Source: Heritagella sp051881655
GTDB lineage: Bacteria; Bacillota; Clostridia; Oscillospirales; Acutalibacteraceae
NCBI GenBank assembly: GCA_051881655.1
Contig: JBJEQH010000118.1
Span: 1 to 12,395 of the forward strand
Length of the DNA: 12,395 bases
Direction of reading: 5' to 3'
A program made the position numbers and the translations under genes. The notes below the pieces were generated by a model. The model made no database searches. It saw only the letters and a program-made list of their open reading frames with translations, and was not told the origin of the DNA. Shown here piece by piece: positions 1 to 5,415 of the stretch (the first letter of the stretch is position 1; every line of letters begins with the position of its first letter).

Positions 1-435
1 CATCACCGCCTGCTGATACTGCCCCATGCCGTACAGCTTTTCCTTCGGGTCGCTGATAAACGAGGCGGTCAGCTGATAATCGCCGCCGAGAATCGGCTTG
101 AAGCGGCGGGCCTGCAGATTTAAAGCGCCGTGCCAGCCCAGCTCCCGGAACAGCTCTTTTCCGTCCTGGTTGTAATAGGCGATTTCCGCCAGTCCGCCCT
201 CGTTCTGGCTGAGAACGGCCTGCAGCTTGCCGCAGCGGATGCTGGCGCCTTTTTCTCCGGTTTCAATCACGGAGTCTGCCGCAGCCGGCGGCAGCAGGGC
301 ATAATCGGTGTCCAGAATTTCTCCCATTTTCACGGCCCGCACCCGCAGGCTGTTCGCCCCCCAGGGCTCCAGCCGCAGGATCTCTCCGTTGAAACGAACT
401 ACCAGGGCCTGGCCGTCTTTTTGAAAAACGCTCAT
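1..435 (-). CDS. Glycoside hydrolase family 31 protein (alpha-xylosidase/alpha-glucosidase type), N-terminal part, cut by window edge
   Basis: The 145 codons present give the amino-terminal beta-sandwich region typical of GH31 enzymes. Visible motifs are RLEPWGANSLRVRA near residues 21-34, a stretch with an alternating sandwich pattern, and DPKEKLYGMGQYQQ at about residues 129-142. The last resembles the (Y)GxGQ/GER segment that precedes the GH31 barrel. The catalytic barrel, with its nucleophile and acid aspartates, lies beyond the left edge, so substrate cannot be read; family members cleave terminal alpha-xylosyl or alpha-glucosyl residues. There is no signal peptide, so it is probably cytoplasmic and acts on imported oligosaccharides. 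The ATG at 433-435 has AAGAAGG 8 nt upstream. A perfect 14-bp dyad lies about 50 bp upstream. Family assignment is confident, specificity is not. Confidence 0.82.
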   Translation of the reverse strand, partial: MSVFQKDGQALVVRFNGEILRLEPWGANSLRVRAVKMGEILDTDYALLPPAAADSVIETGEKGASIRCGKLQAVLSQNEGGLAEIAYYNQDGKELFRELGWHGALNLQARRFKPILGGDYQLTASFISDPKEKLYGMGQYQQAVM

Positions 436-486
436 AAAATCTGCCTTCTTTCTTTTCTCAATTGGGTTTGCATGGTCTGTTATGCT

Positions 487-500
487 ATACGGTCCCGTAT
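487..500. promoter_or_regulatory. Perfect 14-bp inverted repeat upstream of the GH31 gene, candidate operator
   Basis: The sequence ATACGGTCCCGTAT has 6-bp arms around a 2-bp centre. It lies in the 91-bp gap between the thrE C-half stop and the GH31 start, about 52 bp before that start. I could not identify a good -35/-10 pair for the GH31 gene here. An operator role is inferred from the symmetry and position only. Confidence 0.35.
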
Positions 501-526
501 TTTCGGCCGGGCCGTTTGCAGCGGGT

Positions 527-1321
527 TCAGAATATCGGGCGGGTCATCAGCATCCGGATGCGGAAGGGCCGTTCGGGGGACAGCTCCTGTACGGCACGGC
601 GTACGTCCTCCTCCTGTACCAGCATGCCAAAGGGCACGGCGACCAGCATGGCCTCTTTCTCCTCCCCGAAAAAGACCATCGCCGCTTTGCGTCCGGTAAA
701 TTCGGTCAGGGGTGCGTGAATGCCCAGCACCAGCAGGTCGCGGTATTCCCCGTCCTCCACCTGGCAGGTGCCCAGGTTAAAGGGGCACACGGAAAGGGTA
801 TCCGTCACGGGCCCGCTGCCATAGGGCCGGTCGATCACGGCGTGAACCTCCCCCGGCGCTTTCAGTGGGGGCAGGGGAAACCGCCGCTGGACGATGCCGG
901 TGTACAGCCGCATCAGCGACGAGATCAGGATGACGCCCAGAGCCATGGCCCCGGCCACCCCGATGGTCTCCAGCAGCTTTTGGAGGAACTGCTCCGATTC
1001 CCCAGCGACGGCGTACTTCATACTGTAGTAAATCCCGGCCCCGGGCACCAGAGCGAACAGGCCGGTGATCAGAAAAGCGGTGACCGGCGCCTTTTTCATG
1101 CGGGCCATCCATTCGCTGTACAAAGCGGCGCCCAGTGTTCCGAAAAAGCTGCGCATGGCGGTCCCCAGGGAAACGGGGGTGAGCAAATAGATCAGCAGGG
1201 CGATACAGCCCCCCAGCGAGGCCCATACCAGCGGGCGGCCGCGGACGTTGTTGGTCATGGAAAAGCCGACACAGCCCACCAGACAGCACAGAAGTGCCAG
1301 AAAAAGATTCATATCATCCAA
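527..1321 (-). CDS. Threonine/serine exporter family protein, C-terminal half (ThrE_2) with a soluble C-terminal extension
   Basis: Residues 1-145 form about five hydrophobic segments (roughly 4-22, 32-50, 54-70, 80-100 and 116-138). They include FFGTLGAALYSE and the LVPGAGIYYSM segment, typical of the ThrE_2 (DUF3815) half that pairs with a ThrE N-half to make a 10-TM amino acid exporter. Usual stand-alone members are about 140-160 residues; this one has a further 119 residues (146-264), mixed alpha/beta and non-membrane, that I do not recognise. The start is TTG: GGGGGTGATC, close to the full anti-Shine-Dalgarno complement, ends 4 nt before it, whereas the first ATG (1310-1312) is poorly spaced. 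It overlaps the end of the upstream N-half gene by 8 bp, so the two are likely translationally coupled subunits. Family confident, substrate inferred. Confidence 0.85.
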   Translation of the reverse strand: MDDMNLFLALLCCLVGCVGFSMTNNVRGRPLVWASLGGCIALLIYLLTPVSLGTAMRSFFGTLGAALYSEWMARMKKAPVTAFLITGLFALVPGAGIYYSMKYAVAGESEQFLQKLLETIGVAGAMALGVILISSLMRLYTGIVQRRFPLPPLKAPGEVHAVIDRPYGSGPVTDTLSVCPFNLGTCQVEDGEYRDLLVLGIHAPLTEFTGRKAAMVFFGEEKEAMLVAVPFGMLVQEEDVRRAVQELSPERPFRIRMLMTRPIF

Positions 1322-2096
1322 GTCCGATCACCCCCATCAGAAGAGAGACCGCCGACGAGGCCCCCACGGCGCCCAGAGCGATGCTGACGGCGATCAGCAG
1401 CACATCCGCCAGCTTGCTGACCCCGGCGGTCAGGTCCCCGGCCATAACATCGCGGATGCAGTTGGTCAGGGCCAATCCCGGTACCAGATTCATCAGCACC
1501 CCGATGATGATGGGGTCGCTGTGAATACCGGGAAGCAAAAAAGCAAAACTCATGGAGATGGCGCCGATACAGAAGCTCTCCAGCAGAAGGTTAAAATAGA
1601 CGTTTACCTGCAGCCGTGCCAGCGGGAACGACAGCATGGCCACCAGGACGGCCGGGATCAGCGACAGCGCGGCTTCCGGAAAACCGCCGCCGAACAGCAT
1701 GGTAAAGCCCATGGATACCAGTGCCCAGGCAAGGCAGGTCTGCCATGGCGTATAGACCGGCATTTCCAGAATACGGTCGATTTCCCGGTTTACGGTATCA
1801 AAGTCCGGCTTTAACAGGCAGATGCGGCGGCACAGGTCGCTCAGGGCCATCATGCGGGACAGATTGGTCTTCTGCCCGGTAACGCGCACACAGCGGGTGG
1901 CATTCTCTCCGCCCGGCAGGCTGACCGTGGCAATAACCGTGGTGGGCACGCAGTACACCTGGGATTCCCCGGCACAGTAGGCCATGTGGATCCGGTGCAC
2001 CGAATCCTCCACCCGATAGATCTCAGCCCCGCTTTGCAGCATCAGAACGCCGATGCGGGTGCTCATGTTCAGTAGCTGGTTGACATATTGCTCCAA
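1314..2096 (-). CDS. thrE: Threonine/serine exporter family protein, N-terminal half (ThrE/DUF1212)
   Basis: The 260-residue protein has the ThrE N-half architecture: a soluble helical region carrying the family signature SGAEIYRVED (residues 22-31), then about five membrane segments (roughly 119-137, 142-158, 170-189, 195-212, 228-250). The conserved PGLALTNCIRDVMAGD block is at 206-221. Full ThrE proteins are about 10 TM; in many Bacillota the two halves are separate genes, as here, with the C-half immediately downstream. The complex is expected to export threonine/serine or related small molecules using the proton gradient. The start is TTG: AAGGAG lies 10 nt upstream, and the family signature sits at its usual distance from this amino end. 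The promoter at 2133-2161 would drive both genes. The symbol is given by family; the substrate is not shown by sequence. Confidence 0.88.
   Translation of the reverse strand: MEQYVNQLLNMSTRIGVLMLQSGAEIYRVEDSVHRIHMAYCAGESQVYCVPTTVIATVSLPGGENATRCVRVTGQKTNLSRMMALSDLCRRICLLKPDFDTVNREIDRILEMPVYTPWQTCLAWALVSMGFTMLFGGGFPEAALSLIPAVLVAMLSFPLARLQVNVYFNLLLESFCIGAISMSFAFLLPGIHSDPIIIGVLMNLVPGLALTNCIRDVMAGDLTAGVSKLADVLLIAVSIALGAVGASSAVSLLMGVIGLG
1326..1335 (-). promoter_or_regulatory. Ribosome binding site that sets a TTG start for the thrE C-half
   Basis: Read on the minus strand this is GGGGGTGATC, one mismatch from the GGAGGTGATC complement of the 16S rRNA tail. Nine nucleotides separate the G run from the TTG at 1321. 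It sits inside the last codons of the upstream gene. The ATG at 1310-1312 would have 18 nt, so TTG is preferred. Confidence 0.6.
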
Positions 2097-2132
2097 AACA
2101 AAAAGGCTCCTTCATTTTTTCTTCTCTCATCC

Positions 2133-2161
2133 AGTATACCAACCCAAACGGCAAAGTGCAA
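2133..2161 (-). promoter_or_regulatory. Sigma-A-type promoter for the thrE pair
   Basis: On the minus strand TTGCAC (2156-2161) is followed after 17 bp by TATACT (2133-2138). Transcription would start near 2126, leaving a leader of about 30 nt with AAGGAG before the TTG start at 2096. The AraR-like box lies about 22 bp upstream of this -35. Confidence 0.65.
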
Positions 2162-2182
2162 GGCCGGCTGCGGGGCAGAAAA

Positions 2183-2198
2183 ACTTGTACGGACAAAA
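2183..2198 (+). promoter_or_regulatory. AraR operator-like box upstream of araR
   Basis: ACTTGTACGGACAAAA matches the Bacillus subtilis AraR operator consensus ATTTGTACGTACAAAT at 13 of 16 positions, and the neighbouring gene encodes an AraR-type repressor. It sits between the divergent thrE and araR promoters, about 53 bp before the araR -35 at 2251. It is also directly upstream of a weaker alternative promoter (TTGCAA, 19 bp, TATAAA, 2203-2233). The sequence match is direct; autoregulation is inferred. Confidence 0.65.
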
Positions 2199-2250
2199 TT
2201 TTTTGCAAAAACAGGTCATATTTGCGGTATAAAGAACCAAAGCCGGAATG

Positions 2251-2279
2251 TTGAAGAAAGTTGTATGATAACATATAAT
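2251..2279 (+). promoter_or_regulatory. Sigma-A-type promoter for araR
   Basis: TTGAAG (2251-2256), a 17-bp spacer and a consensus TATAAT (2274-2279), about 42 bp before the araR start codon. The 10-mer AAGTTGTATG occurs in the spacer (2258-2267) and again just after the -10 (2281-2290). An imperfect palindrome (14 of 18 positions) spans 2261-2278. The element is therefore embedded in possible regulator sites. Confidence 0.7.
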
Positions 2280-2290
2280 TAAGTTGTATG
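2258..2290 (+). repeat. Direct repeat of AAGTTGTATG around the araR -10 box
   Basis: Two exact copies of AAGTTGTATG begin at 2258 and 2281, 23 bp apart, about two helical turns. A related AGTTGTAT occurs at 3435-3442 over the araD -35. The role is unknown; regulator binding is a guess from placement. Confidence 0.5.
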
Positions 2291-2320
2291 CATTAGTGGA
2301 GAGAAAGGCAGGCGATTGTT

Positions 2321-3412
2321 ATGTCCAATCATCCCAAAGAGGGGGCCAAATATCAGATTCTGGTGGAGAATATCCGCCGGGAGATTCACGAGGGAAAGTA
2401 CCAGACCGGTGACAAGCTGATGAGCGAAAACCAGCTGTCCGCCCAGTACGGATTCAGCCGCCAGACCGTGCGGCAGGCCCTGGGGATTCTGGAACAGGAG
2501 GGTGTGCTGATCCGCCGCAGGGGCAGCGGCACCTATATCGCCCGCGGCGGCCAAACCCGGAAAACCCGTACCATCGGGGTGATCACCACCTATATTACCG
2601 ACTATATTTTTCCCACCATTGTCCGCGGCATTGAGGAAGAGCTGACCTCTTCGGGGTATCATCTGTCGCTGGGGGTGACCCGCAACCGCGTGGAGACCGA
2701 GGCCCAGCTGCTGCGCTCGTTCATCGAGAGCGGCGTGGACGGGCTGATCGTGGAGGGCACAAAAACCGCCCTGCCCAATCCCAATATCGATCTGTACAAC
2801 AAACTGCAGAGCATGGGGGTGCCCTGCGTGTTTTTCAACGGCTATTACCGCGAAATGCCCGGCAGCGTCTATGTGGTGACCGATGACCGGCAGGCCGGCT
2901 TCGACGCGGTGCGCAAACTGCTGGGGGCCGGGTGCCTGCGCCTGGGCGGTATTTTTAAATCCGATGACCGCCAGGGACACGAGCGGTACGCCGGTTTTGC
3001 CCGCGGCATTGCCGAGGCCGGCGGTATGCTGAATGACGACAGTGTGGTCTGGTATTCCACCGGGGACAAGGAGGAGCTGTTCAGCGGCGCAATGGCCAGC
3101 CATGTGCTGCGGTGCCTGCGGAACGGCGACGGCGTGGTGTGCTATAACGACCAGATCGCCTATGGCCTGATCGAGCTGCTGCGCGGGCACGGCTTCCACG
3201 TCCCGCAGGAGGTCTCCGTGGTCGGGTTTGACAATTCCAGCGTATCCCAGTATTCCCCCGTGAAGATCACCACCTTTGACCATCCCAAGGATGAGATGGG
3301 CCGGCTGGCGGCCAGGAAGATCATCCGCATGGTAGAGGACGGAACGAAGGAGACGTCCGTTGTGCTGCCCATGCCGCTGGTGGAAAAGGAGAGCGTGGCC
3401 CGGCTGAAATAA
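2321..3412 (+). CDS. araR: AraR-type transcriptional repressor of L-arabinose use (GntR DNA-binding domain fused to LacI-type sensor domain)
   Basis: The 363-residue protein has a GntR winged helix at about residues 10-75 (KLMSENQLSAQYGFSRQTVRQAL, then RRRGSGTYIA). A LacI/periplasmic-binding-protein-like sensor domain follows from about 83 to the end. This chimera is the hallmark of AraR, which in Bacillus releases its operators on binding L-arabinose. The segment GIFKSDDRQGHERYAGF (210-226) and the FDNSS/FDHPKDEMG region resemble AraR proteins rather than CcpA-type LacI members. It is directly upstream of araD, and an AraR-box-like sequence lies in its own promoter region, both of which support the assignment. 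The ATG at 2321 is preceded by AAAGGCAGG. No terminator separates it from araD. Length is normal for the family (about 360). Confidence 0.9.
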   Translation: MSNHPKEGAKYQILVENIRREIHEGKYQTGDKLMSENQLSAQYGFSRQTVRQALGILEQEGVLIRRRGSGTYIARGGQTRKTRTIGVITTYITDYIFPTIVRGIEEELTSSGYHLSLGVTRNRVETEAQLLRSFIESGVDGLIVEGTKTALPNPNIDLYNKLQSMGVPCVFFNGYYREMPGSVYVVTDDRQAGFDAVRKLLGAGCLRLGGIFKSDDRQGHERYAGFARGIAEAGGMLNDDSVVWYSTGDKEELFSGAMASHVLRCLRNGDGVVCYNDQIAYGLIELLRGHGFHVPQEVSVVGFDNSSVSQYSPVKITTFDHPKDEMGRLAARKIIRMVEDGTKETSVVLPMPLVEKESVARLK

Positions 3413-3413
3413 G

Positions 3414-3429
3414 GATTGGCCGGACAAAA
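3414..3429 (+). promoter_or_regulatory. Degenerate AraR-like box before the araD promoter
   Basis: GATTGGCCGGACAAAA shares 12 of 16 bases with the box at 2183-2198 and 10 of 16 with the Bacillus AraR consensus. The right half-site CGGACAAA is intact and the left half is poor. It begins 2 bp after the araR stop and ends 7 bp before the putative -35, so bound repressor could block initiation. Confidence 0.45.
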
Positions 3430-3436
3430 AAGTGAG

Positions 3437-3465
3437 TTGTATTTCCACGAAAAATGCGGTACACT
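3437..3465 (+). promoter_or_regulatory. Putative internal promoter for araD-manA
   Basis: TTGTAT (3437-3442), a 17-bp spacer and TACACT (3460-3465), inside the 109-bp gap between araR and araD. Both hexamers match the consensus at 4 of 6 positions. A site of this kind would let araD-manA be induced separately from araR. Confidence 0.5.
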
Positions 3466-3521
3466 GGAAGCGGCCCTGCGGAGAGCGCAGGGGCGAAAAC
3501 CGGCAAAGAGGAGTGTGCTGT

Positions 3522-4223
3522 ATGCTGGAAGAACTGAAAGAACAGGTATACCGGGCGAACCTGCTGCTGCCCCGGTATGGGCTGGTGGTATTCACCTGGG
3601 GCAATGTTTCCGGGATCGACCGGGAAAAGGGATTGTTTGTGATCAAGCCCTCGGGTGTGGAATACGATAAACTCACGCCCGACGACATGGTTGTGATGGA
3701 CCTGCAGGGCCGGAAGGTGGAGGGAAAACTGAACCCCTCCTCCGATACGCCCACCCATCTGCAGCTGTACCGGGCGTTTCCGAATATCGGCGGCGTTGTA
3801 CACACCCATTCCCGCTGGGCGACCATCTGGGCCCAGGCGGGGCGGGATATCCCCGCTTACGGGACCACCCACGGCGATTATTTCTACGGCCCGGTCCCCT
3901 GCACCCGCCGGATGACGCCGGAGGAGATCGCCGGGGAATACGAAAAGGAAACCGGAAACGTGATCGTCGAGACCTTTGGGGGCAGGGACCCCGATCAGGT
4001 TCCCGCCGTGCTGGTGCAGTCCCACGGGCCGTTTACCTGGGGGAAGGATGCGATGGAGGCGGTGCACAATTCGGTGGTGCTGGAAGAACTGGCCATGATG
4101 GCCTGGCATACCGAGGCGATTGCTCCCCGGGCGGGGCAGGTTATGCAGCAGGAGCTGCTGGACAAGCATTTTCTGCGCAAGCACGGGAAAAATGCCTATT
4201 ACGGACAGGGGGATCACCGATGA
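3522..4223 (+). CDS. araD: L-ribulose-5-phosphate 4-epimerase
   Basis: A cytoplasmic class II aldolase-fold metalloenzyme that converts L-ribulose 5-phosphate to D-xylulose 5-phosphate, the last step of L-arabinose catabolism before the pentose phosphate pathway. The 233 residues match AraD length (231 in E. coli). The key residues are present: NPSSDTPTH with Asp75; zinc ligands His94 and His96 in VVHTHSRWA and His168 in QSHGPF; Asp119 in THGDYFYG; and the C-terminal NAYYGQ tyrosine (Tyr227). These correspond to E. coli Asp76, His95, His97, His171, Asp120 and Tyr229. The ATG at 3522 follows AAAGAGGAG by 8 nt; upstream codons in the same frame lack a site. It ends in ATGA, overlapping manA. 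UlaF (L-ascorbate route) is the nearest alternative, but the adjacent araR favours arabinose. Confidence 0.93.
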   Translation: MLEELKEQVYRANLLLPRYGLVVFTWGNVSGIDREKGLFVIKPSGVEYDKLTPDDMVVMDLQGRKVEGKLNPSSDTPTHLQLYRAFPNIGGVVHTHSRWATIWAQAGRDIPAYGTTHGDYFYGPVPCTRRMTPEEIAGEYEKETGNVIVETFGGRDPDQVPAVLVQSHGPFTWGKDAMEAVHNSVVLEELAMMAWHTEAIAPRAGQVMQQELLDKHFLRKHGKNAYYGQGDHR

Positions 4224-5188
4224 GCCGCGGAATCTGGCGCCTTGCCCCGGTGTGCAAGCAGGCGCTGTGGGGCGGAAAACGGCTGCTCTCGGACTATCAT
4301 CAGCATTGCCCCGAGGGGACCTGTGCCGAGAGCTGGGTGCTGTCTGCCCATGAAGCGGGCAGCAGCCTTCTGGAAAGCGGGCCGTTTGCCGGGCAGGACC
4401 TGCGCACCATGGCGGCAGGGGAAGGAAGAGAGACGCTGGGGAAAAAGGGGCAGGAGTTTGACCGGTTCCCCGTGCTGATCAAGCTGATTGATGCGGCGGC
4501 GCCCCTGTCGGTGCAGGTGCATCCCGACGACGATTTTGCTCTGGAGCACGAGCACGAGTACGGAAAAACCGAGATGTGGGTGATTTTGCAGAGTGACCCG
4601 GGCGCCTTTCTGTATTTTGGGGTGGAGAAGGATGTCACCCCCGAAGAGGTGCGCGCAAGGGCCCAGGACGGTACGCTGGAAGACGTGCTGCGCCGGGTGC
4701 CGGTGCATCCGGGCGACGTGTTCTTCATCCGTGCCGGGACCATCCACGCCATCGGCGCGGGGATTACCCTGTGCGAAATCCAGCAGAACAGCAACACCAC
4801 CTACCGGCTGTACGATTACAACCGCCGGGACAGCCAGGGGAATCTGCGCCCCCTGCATCTGGAAAAGGCGCTGTGCGTGTGCGATTTGAAAAAGCGCGAA
4901 ACGGCGGCCTCCCATTTGGATCCGCAGGCGATTCCGGGCGGGGTGAAAACCCGGCTGGGCCAGTGCCGGTATTTTTCCGTGGACCGGTATGACTGTGAGA
5001 CGGCGTGCCCAATTCCGCTCACGGAGGACTCGTTCTGCTCGGTTGTCGTGCTGACCGGGGAGGGAACCCTGTCGGTGGGGGAAGAGCGGATTTCCGTTCA
5101 GCCGGGGGACAGCTTCTATCTGCCGGCGCAGGAAGGCGTATGCCGGATGGAGGGGGAATTCTCGGTGTGCGCAACGCGTCTGGAATAA
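4220..5188 (+). CDS. manA: Mannose-6-phosphate isomerase, class I (type I PMI)
   Basis: A cupin-fold, zinc-dependent enzyme interconverting mannose 6-phosphate and fructose 6-phosphate. The 322 residues match the short Firmicutes ManA form (about 315). Conserved metal and active-site segments are in order: AAPLSVQVHPDD (Gln99, His101), GKTEMWVIL (Glu118), FFIRAGTIHAIGAG (His176) and EIQQNSNTTYRLYDY (Arg196). A second small cupin domain near 270-310 carries QPGDSFYLPA. The start codon overlaps the araD stop by 4 bp (ATGA), so translation is probably coupled to araD. This is unusual company, since mannose is not part of the arabinose route; it suggests a hemicellulose-sugar operon. A strong terminator follows 14 bp after the stop. 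Confidence 0.92.
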   Translation: MSRGIWRLAPVCKQALWGGKRLLSDYHQHCPEGTCAESWVLSAHEAGSSLLESGPFAGQDLRTMAAGEGRETLGKKGQEFDRFPVLIKLIDAAAPLSVQVHPDDDFALEHEHEYGKTEMWVILQSDPGAFLYFGVEKDVTPEEVRARAQDGTLEDVLRRVPVHPGDVFFIRAGTIHAIGAGITLCEIQQNSNTTYRLYDYNRRDSQGNLRPLHLEKALCVCDLKKRETAASHLDPQAIPGGVKTRLGQCRYFSVDRYDCETACPIPLTEDSFCSVVVLTGEGTLSVGEERISVQPGDSFYLPAQEGVCRMEGEFSVCATRLE

Positions 5189-5202
5189 AAGAGAAACCGA
5201 AG

Positions 5203-5230
5203 AAAAGGGATGGCCGGCCATCCCTTTTTT
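5203..5230. terminator. Rho-independent terminator after manA
   Basis: GGGATGGCC is followed at once by its exact complement GGCCATCCC (5207-5224), flanked by an A run and a run of six T. The fully symmetric hairpin with T tract ends the araD-manA transcript and isolates the LacI-family gene. With an A tract on one side it could work in both directions. Confidence 0.85.
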
Positions 5231-5312
5231 GTTTCAAAGCCGGCCGGCTCCCGGCAAAAGCAGAGGAAAGGGGCGTCCCCCTTTTTCTCTGTTTTGTCCC
5301 GGGTGCGGGCGC

Positions 5313-5341
5313 TTGACAGGCGGAAATTTATCCGGTATAGT
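5313..5341 (+). promoter_or_regulatory. Near-consensus promoter for the LacI-family regulator gene
   Basis: TTGACA (5313-5318), a 17-bp spacer and TATAGT (5336-5341), with initiation expected near 5348. The -35 is perfect and the -10 differs at one position. Such strength ahead of a regulator gene fits a promoter held down by its own product. Confidence 0.8.
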
Positions 5342-5358
5342 CAGACCGAAGAACAATT

Positions 5359-5383
5359 TTGCCAGGCAATAGTTGCCGGGCAT
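5359..5383 (+). promoter_or_regulatory. Tandem operator-like near-palindromes downstream of the promoter
   Basis: TTGCCAGGCAA (5359-5369) and TTGCCGGGCAT (5373-5383) are near-perfect dyads around a single central base, spaced 14 bp centre to centre. The 14-bp units agree at 11 of 14 positions. They fall just after the expected start of transcription and before the Shine-Dalgarno sequence, a normal place for a repressor block. Binding by the adjacent LacI-family protein is inferred. TGCCGG and CCGGCA (5374-5379, 5391-5396) form a further inverted pair here. Confidence 0.5.
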
Positions 5384-5415
5384 TATTTGTCCGGCAGATG
5401 GGAAGGAGGCCGGTT

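Noticed and set aside
513..521. Catabolite-responsive element (cre) before the GH31 gene
   Set aside because: Only the first half (TGCAAACG on the minus strand) fits; the second half lacks the required bases.
482..1387. Plus-strand frames opposite the thrE C-half and GH31 region
   Set aside because: Opposite strand of genuine membrane and enzyme genes; no homology-like motifs.
2203..2233. Alternative araR promoter TTGCAA, 19 bp, TATAAA
   Set aside because: Spacer is long and hexamers are weaker than the pair at 2251-2279; kept only as a possibility in the AraR box entry.
2279..3826. A 515-codon open frame on the minus strand antisense to araR and the start of araD
   Set aside because: The sense strand encodes recognisable AraR and AraD families. 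The antisense product has low-complexity, His/Gln/Gly-rich composition typical of reverse frames of GC-rich genes.
5267..5290. Second terminator after manA (AAAGGGG/CCCCTTT, loop CGTC)
   Set aside because: Short 7-bp stem with an interrupted T tract, downstream of a much stronger terminator; not needed to explain the layout.
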